Shown piece by piece: positions 12,342-23,042 of a stretch of 64,000 nucleotides of DNA. Numbering within the stretch: the first letter of the stretch is position 1; each line of letters begins with the position of its first letter. Made by a program: the position numbers and the translations under genes. The DNA is from Flavobacterium sp. Lineage in GTDB: Bacteria; Bacteroidota; Bacteroidia; Flavobacteriales; Flavobacteriaceae. The DNA lies in assembly GCA_023259675.1 (NCBI GenBank), contig JALRGT010000012.1, forward strand, positions 22,835 through 86,834. The letters run 5' to 3'. The notes beneath the pieces are model-generated. The model was not told where the DNA came from. It saw only the letters and a list, made by a program, of their open reading frames with translations, and did no database searches.

Positions 12342-14327
12342 ATGAAAAGAATTCTTTTAAGTACAATCATATTTGTGTTTTTGTCAACAGCTGTTGGTGT
12401 GGCTCAGGTTGTTCATTTAAAATCTCCTAATGGGAAAATTGATATGGTTTTAGAGAACGGAGCCAAAATTTTATGGTCTGTCAAACATGAAAATACTCAG
12501 GTTATAGCTCCTTCATCTATATCATTATCACTTGATAATGGAGTGGTATTAGGGAATAATGCAAAAGTTACAAGTATTAAAAACTCAAAAGTAAACAGCA
12601 GTTTTGCTACACCCATTTATAAAAAGAAAATGGTTGTTGATGAGTATAATCAGCTTATAGTTAACTATAAAGGTGATTTTGGTCTAATTTTAAGAGCTTA
12701 TAATGATGGTGTTGCCTACCGTTTTTTTACAAAGAGAAAAGGGCAAATAATTATAGAATCTGAAGAGGCTAATTTTAACTTTAGTGAAGATCATAAAGCT
12801 TTTATTCCTTATGTGCGCGATCTTAGAGAAAACGATATGTATGCCTCTGCTTTTGAAGTGATGTATGATGAAAAACCACTATCTAAATTTGTAAAAGATT
12901 CATTAGCAATAACTCCGTTTCTTATTGATTTAGGAAATGGAAAAAAGGCGGCTATTATCGAGGCTGATCTTGAGGATTATCCGGGTATGTTTTTAACCAT
13001 AAATAATCAGACAAAGCAAGAATTAAAGGGAGTATTTGCTCATTATCCAAAGGAAGAACGTTTAGGAGGGTATAACAATATGAATTATATGGTGTCTAAA
13101 AGAGAACCATATATCGCTAAAGTAGATGGAGCCCGTAATTTCCCTTGGAGAGCAGTAATTATAAGTGAGAGTGACAAAGAATTAGCTAATAATGATATGG
13201 TTCAAAAGCTTTCAGCTCCTTCCAGAATTGCCGATGTAAGCTGGATAAAACCAGGTAAAGTAGCCTGGGATTGGTGGAATGACTGGAATTTGTCTAAAGT
13301 TGATTTTAAGGCAGGAATTAATACGGAAACGTATAAATATTATATAGATTTTGCTTCTAAAAATAATATTGAGTATGTAGTACTGGATGAAGGTTGGAGT
13401 GAAGAAACTAATATGATGAAAGTTTCACCAAATATGAATGTTGAAGAACTCATTAACTATGGAAAACAAAAAAATGTAGGTATTATTCTCTGGGCTTCTT
13501 GGTATGCTATAAATCAGGTTTTAGATGATGCATTTTCGCAATATTCAAAAATGGGAGTAAAGGGCTTTAAAATCGATTTTATTGATCGTGATGACCAAAA
13601 AATGGTAAAATCGCTATATAATATAGCTGATAAAGCAGCAAAATATAAATTATTTATTGATTATCATGGTATGTATAAACCAACGGGTATTCAGAGAACC
13701 TATCCAAATGTTGTCAATTTTGAAGGGGTTAAAGGTTTAGAGAATGCTAAGTGGACACCAAATGATGATATGCCTTATTATGCTACTTGTATTCCTTTTA
13801 TCAGAATGCTGGCCGGTCCTATGGATTACACACCGGGAGCTATGCGTAATGCAACAAAATTAGATTTTCACCTTAGTAATTCTTTACCAATGAGTCAGGG
13901 CACCAGATGTCATCAATTAGGGATGTATACTGTTTATGAAGCGCCATTACAAATGATGGCTGATAGTCCAACAGCCTATATGAAAGAACAGGAGAGTACT
14001 AACTTTATTTCTCAGATTCCAACCACTTTTGATGAGACAATTGCCCTTGATGGAAAAGTTGGAGAATATGTTGCTATCGCCAGACGAAAAGGAAATAAAT
14101 GGTTTGTAGGTGGTTTAACAAACTGGTCATCAAGAGAAATGACAATAGATTTATCTTTCCTTGACAAAGGAAACTACTCCGCCGAAATTTTTAAAGACGG
14201 AATAAATGCAAATAAAGATGCTACAGATTATGTACGTGAAATAATTAATGTAACCAATGCTGATAAGTTAACAATAAATATGGCTAATGGAGGTGGTTTT
14301 GCAATTGTAATCAGTCCTAAAAATTAG
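12342..14327 (+). CDS. GH97 (retaining alpha-galactosidase-type likely)
   Basis: KSPNGKIDMVLENG N-domain; VAWDWWNDWN, EYVVLDEGWSE, GVKGFKIDFIDRDDQ, GPMDYTPGAM. Confidence 0.9.
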   Translation: MKRILLSTIIFVFLSTAVGVAQVVHLKSPNGKIDMVLENGAKILWSVKHENTQVIAPSSISLSLDNGVVLGNNAKVTSIKNSKVNSSFATPIYKKKMVVDEYNQLIVNYKGDFGLILRAYNDGVAYRFFTKRKGQIIIESEEANFNFSEDHKAFIPYVRDLRENDMYASAFEVMYDEKPLSKFVKDSLAITPFLIDLGNGKKAAIIEADLEDYPGMFLTINNQTKQELKGVFAHYPKEERLGGYNNMNYMVSKREPYIAKVDGARNFPWRAVIISESDKELANNDMVQKLSAPSRIADVSWIKPGKVAWDWWNDWNLSKVDFKAGINTETYKYYIDFASKNNIEYVVLDEGWSEETNMMKVSPNMNVEELINYGKQKNVGIILWASWYAINQVLDDAFSQYSKMGVKGFKIDFIDRDDQKMVKSLYNIADKAAKYKLFIDYHGMYKPTGIQRTYPNVVNFEGVKGLENAKWTPNDDMPYYATCIPFIRMLAGPMDYTPGAMRNATKLDFHLSNSLPMSQGTRCHQLGMYTVYEAPLQMMADSPTAYMKEQESTNFISQIPTTFDETIALDGKVGEYVAIARRKGNKWFVGGLTNWSSREMTIDLSFLDKGNYSAEIFKDGINANKDATDYVREIINVTNADKLTINMANGGGFAIVISPKN

Positions 14328-14462
14328 TTGAAATAAAAGAAAGAATATAGTTTTAAGCTAGATAAAAAATGAGCATAATACCGGATATATAATCTGGTGG
14401 AATTCAATTTTGGTTAAGGCTAATATTTAAAATATTCAAAGAAAATAGAAGAACATATTGTA

Positions 14463-16682
14463 ATGAAAGAAAGAAAAATTAGCATTTTAGTAATGTTATT
14501 TATCCTGTTGTCTGTTAACGGATGGGCACAAGTAGCTGTTTATCTAGATGAAAGTAAACCTATAGAAGTTCGTATAAAGGATGCTTTATCAAGGATGACA
14601 TTAGAAGAAAAAGTAGCGCTTTGTCATGCGCAAAGTAAGTTCAGTATTCCAGGTGTACCGAGATTAGGGATTTCCGAATTATGGATGAGCGACGGTCCAC
14701 ACGGAATACATGAAGAGCAATTATGGAACGCCTGGGATTCTGCTAAATGGACTAATGATTCGTGTGCGGCATTCCCTGCTTTAACTGCTTTGGCAGCAAC
14801 ATGGAACAAATCACTCTCAGCTAAATATGGTAAGGCAATTGGTGAAGAAGCACGATATAGAGAAAAAGATGTTTTGCTTGGACCAGGGGTTAATATTTAC
14901 CGTATCCCATTAAATGGACGCAATTTTGAATATTTAGGAGAAGACCCTTACTTAGCTTCTCAAATGGTTGTTCCATATGTTCAAGAGGTGCAGAAAAATG
15001 GAGTAGCTGCCTGCGTAAAACATTTTGCTGTAAATAATCAGGAAACAAACCGTATGGATATTAATGCAATATTGAGTGATAGAGCGCTGCATGAAATCTA
15101 TCTTCCGGCATTTAAAGCAGCTGTTCAGGAAGGAGGTGCCTGGAGTATCATGGGAGCCTACAATAAAGTACTGGGTCAGCATGCTTGTCATAATGAATTA
15201 CTGTTAAATAAAATTTTGAAAAAAGATTGGGGGTTTGACGGTGCTGTTATATCGGATTGGGGAGGAGTACATGATACAAAAGAAGCCGCATTATATGGAT
15301 TAGATATTGAAATGGGATCATTTACAAATGGTTTAACTAGTGAATCTGTATTTACATATAATGATTATTTTTTAGCAAAACCTTATCTTAAAATGCTAAA
15401 AGAAGGCAGTGTTCCAATGAGTACTGTTGATGAGAAAGCAGCAAGAGTTTTACGTTTGATTTTTAGAACTTCGATGAATCGAAATAGACCTTGGGGAAGT
15501 TTTGCCAGTGAAGAACATCATACTACTGCCCGTACTATTGCAGAAGAAGCTATTGTATTGTTAAAAAATAAAGCTGTAATTAAAAATGAGAAGCCTTTAT
15601 TACCGATTGATGGTAATAAATACCAAAATATTCTGGTAATAGGTGAAAATGCAACTCGTATATTAACTGATGGTGGAGGATCTTCAACCCTTAAAGTAAA
15701 AAGATATGTTTCACCATTAGATGGTTTAAAAAGTATCTACGGTGATAAAATTACGTATGCCCAAGGATATGAAGGTGGTAAATCCTTATGGGACAGAGAG
15801 GAAGTAATTCCTGAGACCAGAATAAAATCACTTAGAGATGAAGCTATTCAAAAAGCAAAAAAAGCTGATCTGGTTATTTTTGTAGGAGGATTGAATAAAA
15901 ACTATCACCAGGATAGCGAAGGTAGTGATCGTCCGGATATGAGACTTCCATTTGGACAAGATGAATTAATAACTTCCTTAGCAGCAGTTAACCCAAATAT
16001 TGTGTTTGTTTTATTTAGCGGTAATGCAGTTGAAATGCCATGGATACAAAACGTACCAGCCATTGTTCAAGGGTGGTATTTGGGATCTGAAGGAGGGAAT
16101 GCATTAGCAAATGTTTTAAGTGGTAAAGTAAATCCAAACGGGAAACTTCCTTTTTCTTTCCCTTTAAAATTAAAAGACTGTGGAGCACTTTCATTTGATA
16201 GTTCAGTATTTCCGGGAGATGGTGTAAATGTAAATTATAAAGAAGATATTTTAGTAGGATACCGTTGGTTTGATACTAAAAATATTCCGGTTCTTTTCCC
16301 ATTCGGATATGGCTTGAGTTATACCACATTTCAATATGGAAAACCTACAATTTCTTCAAAATCAATTACAGCAGCTGATTCAGTAGTAGTGACAATTCCG
16401 GTGAAAAATACAGGTAAAGTTGCCGGAAAGGAAATTGTTCAATTGTATGTTAATGATGAAAAATCAAGTTTACCACGCCCATTAAAAGAATTAAAAGCTT
16501 TTGAAAAAGTTTCGTTAGAACCTGGGGAAGAAAAATTAGTAAGCTTTACGATATCAAAAGAGGCTCTTTCTTTTTATGATGACAAAAAAAATACCTGGAT
16601 TGCAGAACCGGGAAAATTCAAAATTATGATTGGAGCTTCGGCAACCGATATCAAGGGTACAGTAGATTTTGTTTTGAAATAA
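14463..16682 (+). CDS. GH3 beta-glucosidase
   Basis: [29 protein letters not shown]-like motif, [26 protein letters not shown], fibronectin III-like C-terminus. Confidence 0.95.
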   Translation: [739 protein letters not shown]

Positions 16683-16799
16683 GGCATTATAATAAATTTT
16701 AATTTGATATGAAATGAGTATATCTGAATAATTGGGGATAAACACCAAAGACGATATGCGAATTATCTATCACCGATAAAAAATAATCAATATCAATAT

Positions 16800-18374
16800 A
16801 TGAAAAATATATTTTTTCTTTTAACTTGTTTTTTAAGTTTCTATAGCAATTCAAATGCTCAGGGGTATAAGAATCCTGTTATTTCTGGTTTTCATCCGGA
16901 TCCAAGTGTGTGCAGAGTAGGGGATGATTATTATTTAGTAACCAGTAGTTTTGAATATTTCCCAGGGGTTCCAGTATTTCATAGTAAAGACTTAATTAAC
17001 TGGACAAAAATCGGTCATTGTTTGACTCGTCCATCCCAGCTTAAATTAGATAAATGTGCCCCTTCTGCGGGTATCTATGCACCAACTATCCGTTATAATG
17101 AGGGGCGTTTTTATATGGTTACTACTAATGTATCCGGTGGGGGCAATTTTTATGTATCTACTGATAATCCGGCCGGGGAATGGTCTGAACCTATTTTTGT
17201 GGAGCAGGGTGGAATTGATCCTACATTGTATTTTGAAGGAAACAAATGCTATTTTATTTCAAATGGTCAGGGGATTACCATTTCTGAAATAGATATAAAA
17301 ACAGGAAAAAGACTCACTGAGAGTAAAATTGTTTGGAATGGAACAGGCGGACGTTATCCGGAATCACCGCATATTTATAAAAAAGACGGATGGTATTATT
17401 TACTGATTTCTGAAGGGGGCACCGAATATGGGCATAAAATGACTATAGCCCGTAGCAAATCTATTTATGGGCCTTATCAGTCGAATCCTTCAAACCCGAT
17501 TTTTACACACATTGATGAAATTTCTCAAAGTAACCCAATTCAAGGGACTGGTCACGGAGATTTTGTTCAGGCTCACGATGGTTCCTGGTGGATTGTTTTC
17601 TTAGGATTTCGTCCACAAAGTTTATTGCATCACGTATTAGGACGTGAAACATTATTAGCACCGGTACGATGGGATGCAAATGCCTGGCCGGTAATCAATG
17701 GTAATGGTACAGTAAACATAGATATGAATGTACCTACTTTGCCGTTACACCCCGTAAAGCAACATGACTTTTCTACCAATTTTGATGAAACAAAATTAGG
17801 CGTCAATTGGAATTATCTTCGAAATCCTTTTATGAAAAATTATTCGCTAACGGAAAAGAAAGGTTCATTAAGGTTGAAAGCAAGCACCGTTACCTTAGAC
17901 GACAATGATTCTCCCACTTTTGTAGCACGCAGACAGGAGCATATTGATTTTTCGGCTACTACTGAGTTGTCATTAAATAATGCCAAAAAAGGCGACGAAG
18001 CGGGAATGACCGTTTATTATTCACCACAGGCACATTATGAGCTTTTATTAAAAAAATCAGAAAATGGCAAACATAAACTGTTAGTTCGTTATCACATGGG
18101 AGTTCTGAATCATATTGCAAATGAGATTGAAATTCCTGGTGATAAAATTTATTTGAAAGTGAAAGGGGATAAGGACTTTTACTCGTTTTATTATTCTTTG
18201 GATGGTAAGCAATTTAATTTCCTAAGCAAGATTAACGTTTGGTATTTGAGTTCTGAAACCAATGGAGGTTTCACGGGAGTTGTTCTTGGGTTATATGCGA
18301 CATCTCCAAATCAAAATACTAATGCCTATGCTGATTTTGACAAGTTTATATATAAACCCGGGGATTTAGACTAA
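16800..18374 (+). CDS. GH43 beta-xylosidase/alpha-L-arabinofuranosidase with C-terminal beta-sandwich domain
   Basis: KNPVISGFHPDPSVCRVGDDYYLVTSSFEYFPGVPVFHSKDL; GTGHGDFVQAHDGSWWIVFLGFRP. Confidence 0.94.
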   Translation: MKNIFFLLTCFLSFYSNSNAQGYKNPVISGFHPDPSVCRVGDDYYLVTSSFEYFPGVPVFHSKDLINWTKIGHCLTRPSQLKLDKCAPSAGIYAPTIRYNEGRFYMVTTNVSGGGNFYVSTDNPAGEWSEPIFVEQGGIDPTLYFEGNKCYFISNGQGITISEIDIKTGKRLTESKIVWNGTGGRYPESPHIYKKDGWYYLLISEGGTEYGHKMTIARSKSIYGPYQSNPSNPIFTHIDEISQSNPIQGTGHGDFVQAHDGSWWIVFLGFRPQSLLHHVLGRETLLAPVRWDANAWPVINGNGTVNIDMNVPTLPLHPVKQHDFSTNFDETKLGVNWNYLRNPFMKNYSLTEKKGSLRLKASTVTLDDNDSPTFVARRQEHIDFSATTELSLNNAKKGDEAGMTVYYSPQAHYELLLKKSENGKHKLLVRYHMGVLNHIANEIEIPGDKIYLKVKGDKDFYSFYYSLDGKQFNFLSKINVWYLSSETNGGFTGVVLGLYATSPNQNTNAYADFDKFIYKPGDLD

Positions 18375-18427
18375 TTTAACGGTAAGTACAAATATAAAAG
18401 GATAAAAAATAGGGATGTCATTTTTTT

Positions 18428-18465
18428 AACAGCAGTAAATCTTAGTGTTTACTGCTGTTTTTTTT
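18428..18465 (+). terminator. Rho-independent terminator after the first CAZyme operon
   Basis: AACAGCAGTAAA - TCTTAGTG - TTTACTGCTGTT followed by T run; perfect 12-bp stem. Confidence 0.9.
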
Positions 18466-18566
18466 TATGGTGTGGATTCTTATTTTAATAATTGAAATCA
18501 GGAGTTTTCACCTTAATCTAATTATTATTCTTTTCACGAATAAATACATGATATAGTAGGCTAATT

Positions 18567-18632
18567 AATACAATTCACACCCTGTTTCGATACAATTTAA
18601 GTCGTTCTAGATGTTTTTTCTTACTAGATTTG
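18567..18632 (+). promoter_or_regulatory. Putative operator (AATACAATTCA / GATACAATTTA, 22-bp period) plus TAGATTTG -7 box
   Basis: Half-sites at 18567 and 18589; TAnnTTTG match at 18625-18632, 36 bp from the start of the second half-site. Confidence 0.6.
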
Positions 18633-18690
18633 TTTAGTAAGAAACTATTTTCAAACTATTAAATTAGGTTTAGTTTAAACATATAAAATT

Positions 18691-19617
18691 ATGATAAGAA
18701 AAAGAATATTTCAAATAGTGTTATTAATATTTTTCAGTATCAATCTTAAGGCTCAGAATCCTAAACTACTCATTACGGTAGAAAGAAATACTGATAATAG
18801 TGTAACTCTTAATTATACTAAGGAATTACCAGGTACCTATACTGTCGACCTAGAATTTGTGCAACTCGAAAATTCAGATGCTCAATTACATCAAAAAATA
18901 GTTGTCTCAGGATATAATGGTATGTTATTAAGATTAAACCCCATAAATAGGCAAACCCCTATTTCTTTGAGCTACAAATACACATCTGTGATTGGAAAGA
19001 TCAATCCAAAAGTTGATACTTTGGTTACTTATTGTCTTCCCTTTAAATTAAATAAAAAGATTACAATTAATGAAGCAATAAATTTGGATGAAAAGTATTT
19101 TAACAACGAAAAAGTAAAAACATGGAAAGTATATGTTGTAAATCTAAAAACGCCTGATACAGTATGTTGCATGCGTAAAGGAATTGTTGTTGATATTAAG
19201 AGAGATGAAAATTCAAATATTCTTAATGAAAAAAAATATACATCTAAAACTAATCAAATACTAATTGAGCATCAAGATGGAACTTATTCTAAATACATTG
19301 GTTTTGATAAAGATAAAATATTTGTAAAATTAGGTGAAGCGGTATATCCTCAAAATCAATTAGGTGTTTTAGGTTTGTATAATGTTGCTGCTTATCGATT
19401 GGATTTTTCCGTTTATTTTCTAGTTGATTATGATTTAGGTCAATTAAATAAACAAAATATGTTAAATAAAAAACTGCCTTTCCAGTACCTGACTCCTAAT
19501 TTTATAACCCAAAATGGTATTGAAAAATTAAAAGATCAAATAGAATATTCAGTAGTTAGCAACAAAGAAATTATAATTCAGGAATTGACTAAAAGAGAAA
19601 AGAAAAAAATTCAATAA
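18691..19617 (+). CDS. Secreted LytM/M23-like protein, probably catalytically inactive
   Basis: MRKGIVVDIK...ILIEHQDGTYSKYIGF...VKLGEAVYPQNQLGVLG matches the LytM layout, but the HLHFEV position reads YRLDFSV. Confidence 0.6.
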   Translation: MIRKRIFQIVLLIFFSINLKAQNPKLLITVERNTDNSVTLNYTKELPGTYTVDLEFVQLENSDAQLHQKIVVSGYNGMLLRLNPINRQTPISLSYKYTSVIGKINPKVDTLVTYCLPFKLNKKITINEAINLDEKYFNNEKVKTWKVYVVNLKTPDTVCCMRKGIVVDIKRDENSNILNEKKYTSKTNQILIEHQDGTYSKYIGFDKDKIFVKLGEAVYPQNQLGVLGLYNVAAYRLDFSVYFLVDYDLGQLNKQNMLNKKLPFQYLTPNFITQNGIEKLKDQIEYSVVSNKEIIIQELTKREKKKIQ

Positions 19618-19661
19618 TAATAGAATGATATCTATTGTATAAAAATAAATATTAACCACAT

Positions 19662-20741
19662 ATGAAAAAGATTTTATTAATACTGATGATTACATTATTT
19701 ATTGGATGTTCAAAAGATGATGTATTGAAAGAAACGGAAGTTGAAACACAAATACCTGAAATTGAAATTCAAGATCCTGAAGTTGAACCACAAACCCCTG
19801 AAGTTGAGTCGCAAATCCCGACAGACGTAACTCAAGAAATATTAAATATTAATGAAGAAGAATTTAGGTTTACTTCAAAAGCTAAAAAAAATATGCCTTT
19901 CCCGTCTTATGATTTTGGAGCAGAACTCTACAATGGGAAAATTTATGCTTTTCTAGGGACAGAAGACTATTATTTTTATAAGAATAATTCTTATGGTAAA
20001 GTTTGTGTTTATGATATTGAGCAGGATACTTGGAAAACGGTCAACAATATTCCTCAATATCAAGCACATGCTTCATCAACAATAATAGATGATAAAATTT
20101 ATCTTGTGGGAGCCTATGGATTTAAAAAAACAATTCAGGTTTATAATATTACCAAAAATGTTTGGGAGCAAAGTCTTACATTGCCTATTGGTTCCTATTG
20201 GTCAACAGTAGAAACTATAAACGGTAAGATTTATATTTTTGGTGGATATGCTGAGGGAGTTAATGGTTTGGGAATACAATTTTTGTCTACTGTCCAGATA
20301 TATAATCCTAAAACAAATCAGTGGACTTATGGAACTGAAATGCCTGAAAAAATCCAGACACCAAATTCTCTAATATATAATAATGAAGTTTATGTGTGGG
20401 ATCTAAACCTGATGTTAAAATATAATCCTGTTAATGAAAGCTGGACTTATGTAGATAAACTTCAATCCTATTCTAAAGCTTCACAAGAAGGAATTGTATT
20501 GAATGATTATTTACTTTTCATTTCAGGACAAAATGGACATAGTTTTAATGATAAAGCATCTAAGAAAATATACTTATACAATCCAAAAAAAAACAATTAT
20601 ATAGAATCTATTAGTAGTTTAACAACAGGTAGACATTATAACTATAATGTTTTTCAATATAAAAATAAAATTTATATTCTTGGAGGAAGGGAGGATCAAC
20701 AATGGAATGCCATGGATGATGTTGTTGAAATTACATTCTGA
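19662..20741 (+). CDS. Kelch-repeat lipoprotein with Pro/Glu repeat linker
   Basis: Lipobox LFIGCSKDD; multiple Kelch-type units (KIYLVGAYG, KIYIFGGYA, KIYILGGRE). Confidence 0.85.
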   Translation: MKKILLILMITLFIGCSKDDVLKETEVETQIPEIEIQDPEVEPQTPEVESQIPTDVTQEILNINEEEFRFTSKAKKNMPFPSYDFGAELYNGKIYAFLGTEDYYFYKNNSYGKVCVYDIEQDTWKTVNNIPQYQAHASSTIIDDKIYLVGAYGFKKTIQVYNITKNVWEQSLTLPIGSYWSTVETINGKIYIFGGYAEGVNGLGIQFLSTVQIYNPKTNQWTYGTEMPEKIQTPNSLIYNNEVYVWDLNLMLKYNPVNESWTYVDKLQSYSKASQEGIVLNDYLLFISGQNGHSFNDKASKKIYLYNPKKNNYIESISSLTTGRHYNYNVFQYKNKIYILGGREDQQWNAMDDVVEITF

Positions 20742-20820
20742 TAACTAACAGAAACAATTTCAAAAATTTTAATGCAAAAATAATACTTTAAAACAAATGT
20801 TGCTGGTGTAAAACACCCCA

Positions 20821-20865
20821 GACAGGTAGTATATAATAAAATACTATCTTGTTTTTAAAGGTAAA
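20821..20865 (+). terminator. Probable terminator after the Kelch gene
   Basis: ACAGGTAGTAT - ATAATAAA - ATACTATCTTGTTTTT imperfect hairpin plus T run. Confidence 0.6.
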
Positions 20866-21062
20866 ATTTTAGGGCTTTATAATGTTGTTCGTTTTTTTAT
20901 TGTTTTGGGTTATAGTTGGTTTTTATTTCTAACTCAGTTGCATTCAATAATAAATTATGACTTCCTGATCCTGTTACTTCAAAGAGAGATAATGTGTTTG
21001 ATTGTTACTTCATAATTAATTTTCAATGGAGAAGGTATTCAATTGCCAAACAAATCTAAAAT

Positions 21063-21129
21063 GACACATAATGGTCTAATGCACGATACATTTTAAACCT
21101 TTTGTTTTTTTGAATATAAGGTAATTTTA
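21063..21129 (+). promoter_or_regulatory. Putative operator (GACACATAATG / GATACATTTTA, 22-bp period) plus TAATTTTA -7-like box
   Basis: Half-sites at 21063 and 21085; -7-like box at 21122, 37 bp from the second half-site. Confidence 0.6.
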
Positions 21130-21245
21130 TCTTTCATAAAAAAGTTTCCTGATTGAGGTTAATTTTTATGTAGTTATCCAAAATTGGATTATTCGTAGTC
21201 GGATTTTAAAAACTAGAAAGAAGTATTGTTGTGTAAATTTTAAAA

Positions 21246-23042
21246 ATGAATCAATTGCAAAAAAAAGTATCAAAGGGATGGATAATAAAAGCGTTATTTG
21301 TAGTCTTTTTAGTTAATCAGGCAAAAGCTCAAACGGCAATGGTAAATATCCAATCCCGGCATTTAACAAGCTTGAATGGGAAATGGAAAGTTTTAGTAGA
21401 TCCGGGAGGTATTGGAGATTGGAGAAAATTTTGGATAGAACCCAACCCTGAAAAAAAAACAGATTTTTTTGAATATTCATTTAATGGCGCACCGGAATTA
21501 AATGTGCCGGGAGACTTTAATTCGCAACTACGCGAGCTTACTTTTTTTGAAGGTAGTGTATGGTATAAAAAACAGTTCAATGTTTCTAAGAACAAAGATT
21601 CCAGATTGTTTCTGCATTTTGGTGCTGTTAATTATATTGCAGATGTGTATCTGAATGGAGAAAAACTGGGAAGCCATGAAGGAGGATTTACACCTTTTCA
21701 ATTTGAAATCACCGATAAAATTAAAGAAGGTGATAATACAATAATTGTAAAAGTAAATAATCGCCGTCTGGAAAATGGAATTCCCGGCTATGGTTATGAC
21801 TGGTTGAATTATGGAGGGATTACACGCGATGTAAGTATTATTGAAACTCAAAATACTTATATTGATGACTATTTCATTCAGTTAAAAAAAGGGAGTTTGA
21901 ATACGGTATTGGGTTGGATTCAACTAAAGGGAGTTCAATCGGAACAAAAAATTAAAGTAAAAATCCCGGAGCTAAATATCATTTATAAAGCAAAAACTAA
22001 TAAAAGTGGTTATGCAAAACTTGAATTTTCTTCTCGTTTCAAGTTATGGTCACCTGATAGTCCTAAATTATACAAAGTAACTATAGAAAGTGAAACGGAT
22101 ACAATTGTTGATGAAATAGGTTTCAGAAGTATTGAAACTAAACGAACTGAAGTTTTACTGAATAAAAAACCTCTTTTTATTAAGGCTGTAAATATTCATG
22201 AAGAAAATCCATTGAAAAAAGCCAGAGCCTATTCATTAGAAGATGATAAACTGTTGTTGAATTCTGCCAAAGAGTTGGGTTGTAACATGGTTAGATTAGC
22301 ACACTATCCACACAATGAAAACATGATTAAGCAAGCTGAGAAAATGGGATTAATGGTGTGGAGCGAACTTCCAATATACCAACATATTCAATTTTCGGAT
22401 AGTCTTGTTCCTGAAAAAATGGAGACAATGTTGGACGAAATGATTCGCAGAGATAAAAATCGTTGCGGAGTGGTTGTCTGGAGTCTTTCAAACGAAACCT
22501 ATTCAGACACTCCAAATAGGAATGAAGCACTTATTGATTTGACAAAAAAATGCAAGGCAATAGATTCTACCAGATTAGTGGTTCATGTTATAAATACGCA
22601 AGGGTATAATAATAATTCTTTTAATGTAGTAGATACCTTGTATAACTATTCTGATTTAATTGCTCTTAACGAATACATAGGTTGGTACATTCCATGGCAG
22701 GGCAAACCTTCGGAAGTGAAATGGAAAGTAGACTTCCCTAATAAAGCAGTGTTTATTTCTGAATTTGGAGGAGAGGCATTATTTGGCAGCAAAGGAGTTG
22801 TAGATGAAGCGGCTTATTGGACAGAGGAATATCAGGCACAGATTTATAAAAATCAAATAGAAATGTTTAAAACGATTCCTAATTTAAGCGGTGTTTGTCC
22901 ATGGATTTTATATGACTATAGATCTCTGGGAAGAATGCATCAGGTATATCAAAAAGGATATAATAGAAAAGGATTGATTTCTGACAATGGGGAAAAGAAA
23001 AAAGCCTGGTATATTATGAACGACTATTTTAATCAAAAATGA
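21246..23042 (+). CDS. GH2 beta-glucuronidase/beta-galactosidase-like
   Basis: LNGKWKVLVDPGG, VNYIADVYLNGEKLGSHEGGFTPF, GYDWLNYGGITRDV, RRDKNRCGVVVWSLSNE, VFISEFGGEA. Confidence 0.9.
   Translation: MNQLQKKVSKGWIIKALFVVFLVNQAKAQTAMVNIQSRHLTSLNGKWKVLVDPGGIGDWRKFWIEPNPEKKTDFFEYSFNGAPELNVPGDFNSQLRELTFFEGSVWYKKQFNVSKNKDSRLFLHFGAVNYIADVYLNGEKLGSHEGGFTPFQFEITDKIKEGDNTIIVKVNNRRLENGIPGYGYDWLNYGGITRDVSIIETQNTYIDDYFIQLKKGSLNTVLGWIQLKGVQSEQKIKVKIPELNIIYKAKTNKSGYAKLEFSSRFKLWSPDSPKLYKVTIESETDTIVDEIGFRSIETKRTEVLLNKKPLFIKAVNIHEENPLKKARAYSLEDDKLLLNSAKELGCNMVRLAHYPHNENMIKQAEKMGLMVWSELPIYQHIQFSDSLVPEKMETMLDEMIRRDKNRCGVVVWSLSNETYSDTPNRNEALIDLTKKCKAIDSTRLVVHVINTQGYNNNSFNVVDTLYNYSDLIALNEYIGWYIPWQGKPSEVKWKVDFPNKAVFISEFGGEALFGSKGVVDEAAYWTEEYQAQIYKNQIEMFKTIPNLSGVCPWILYDYRSLGRMHQVYQKGYNRKGLISDNGEKKKAWYIMNDYFNQK

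Noticed and set aside
21528-21851. 107-aa antisense ORF in GH2
   Set aside because: Covered by the GH2 coding sequence on the other strand; no motif.
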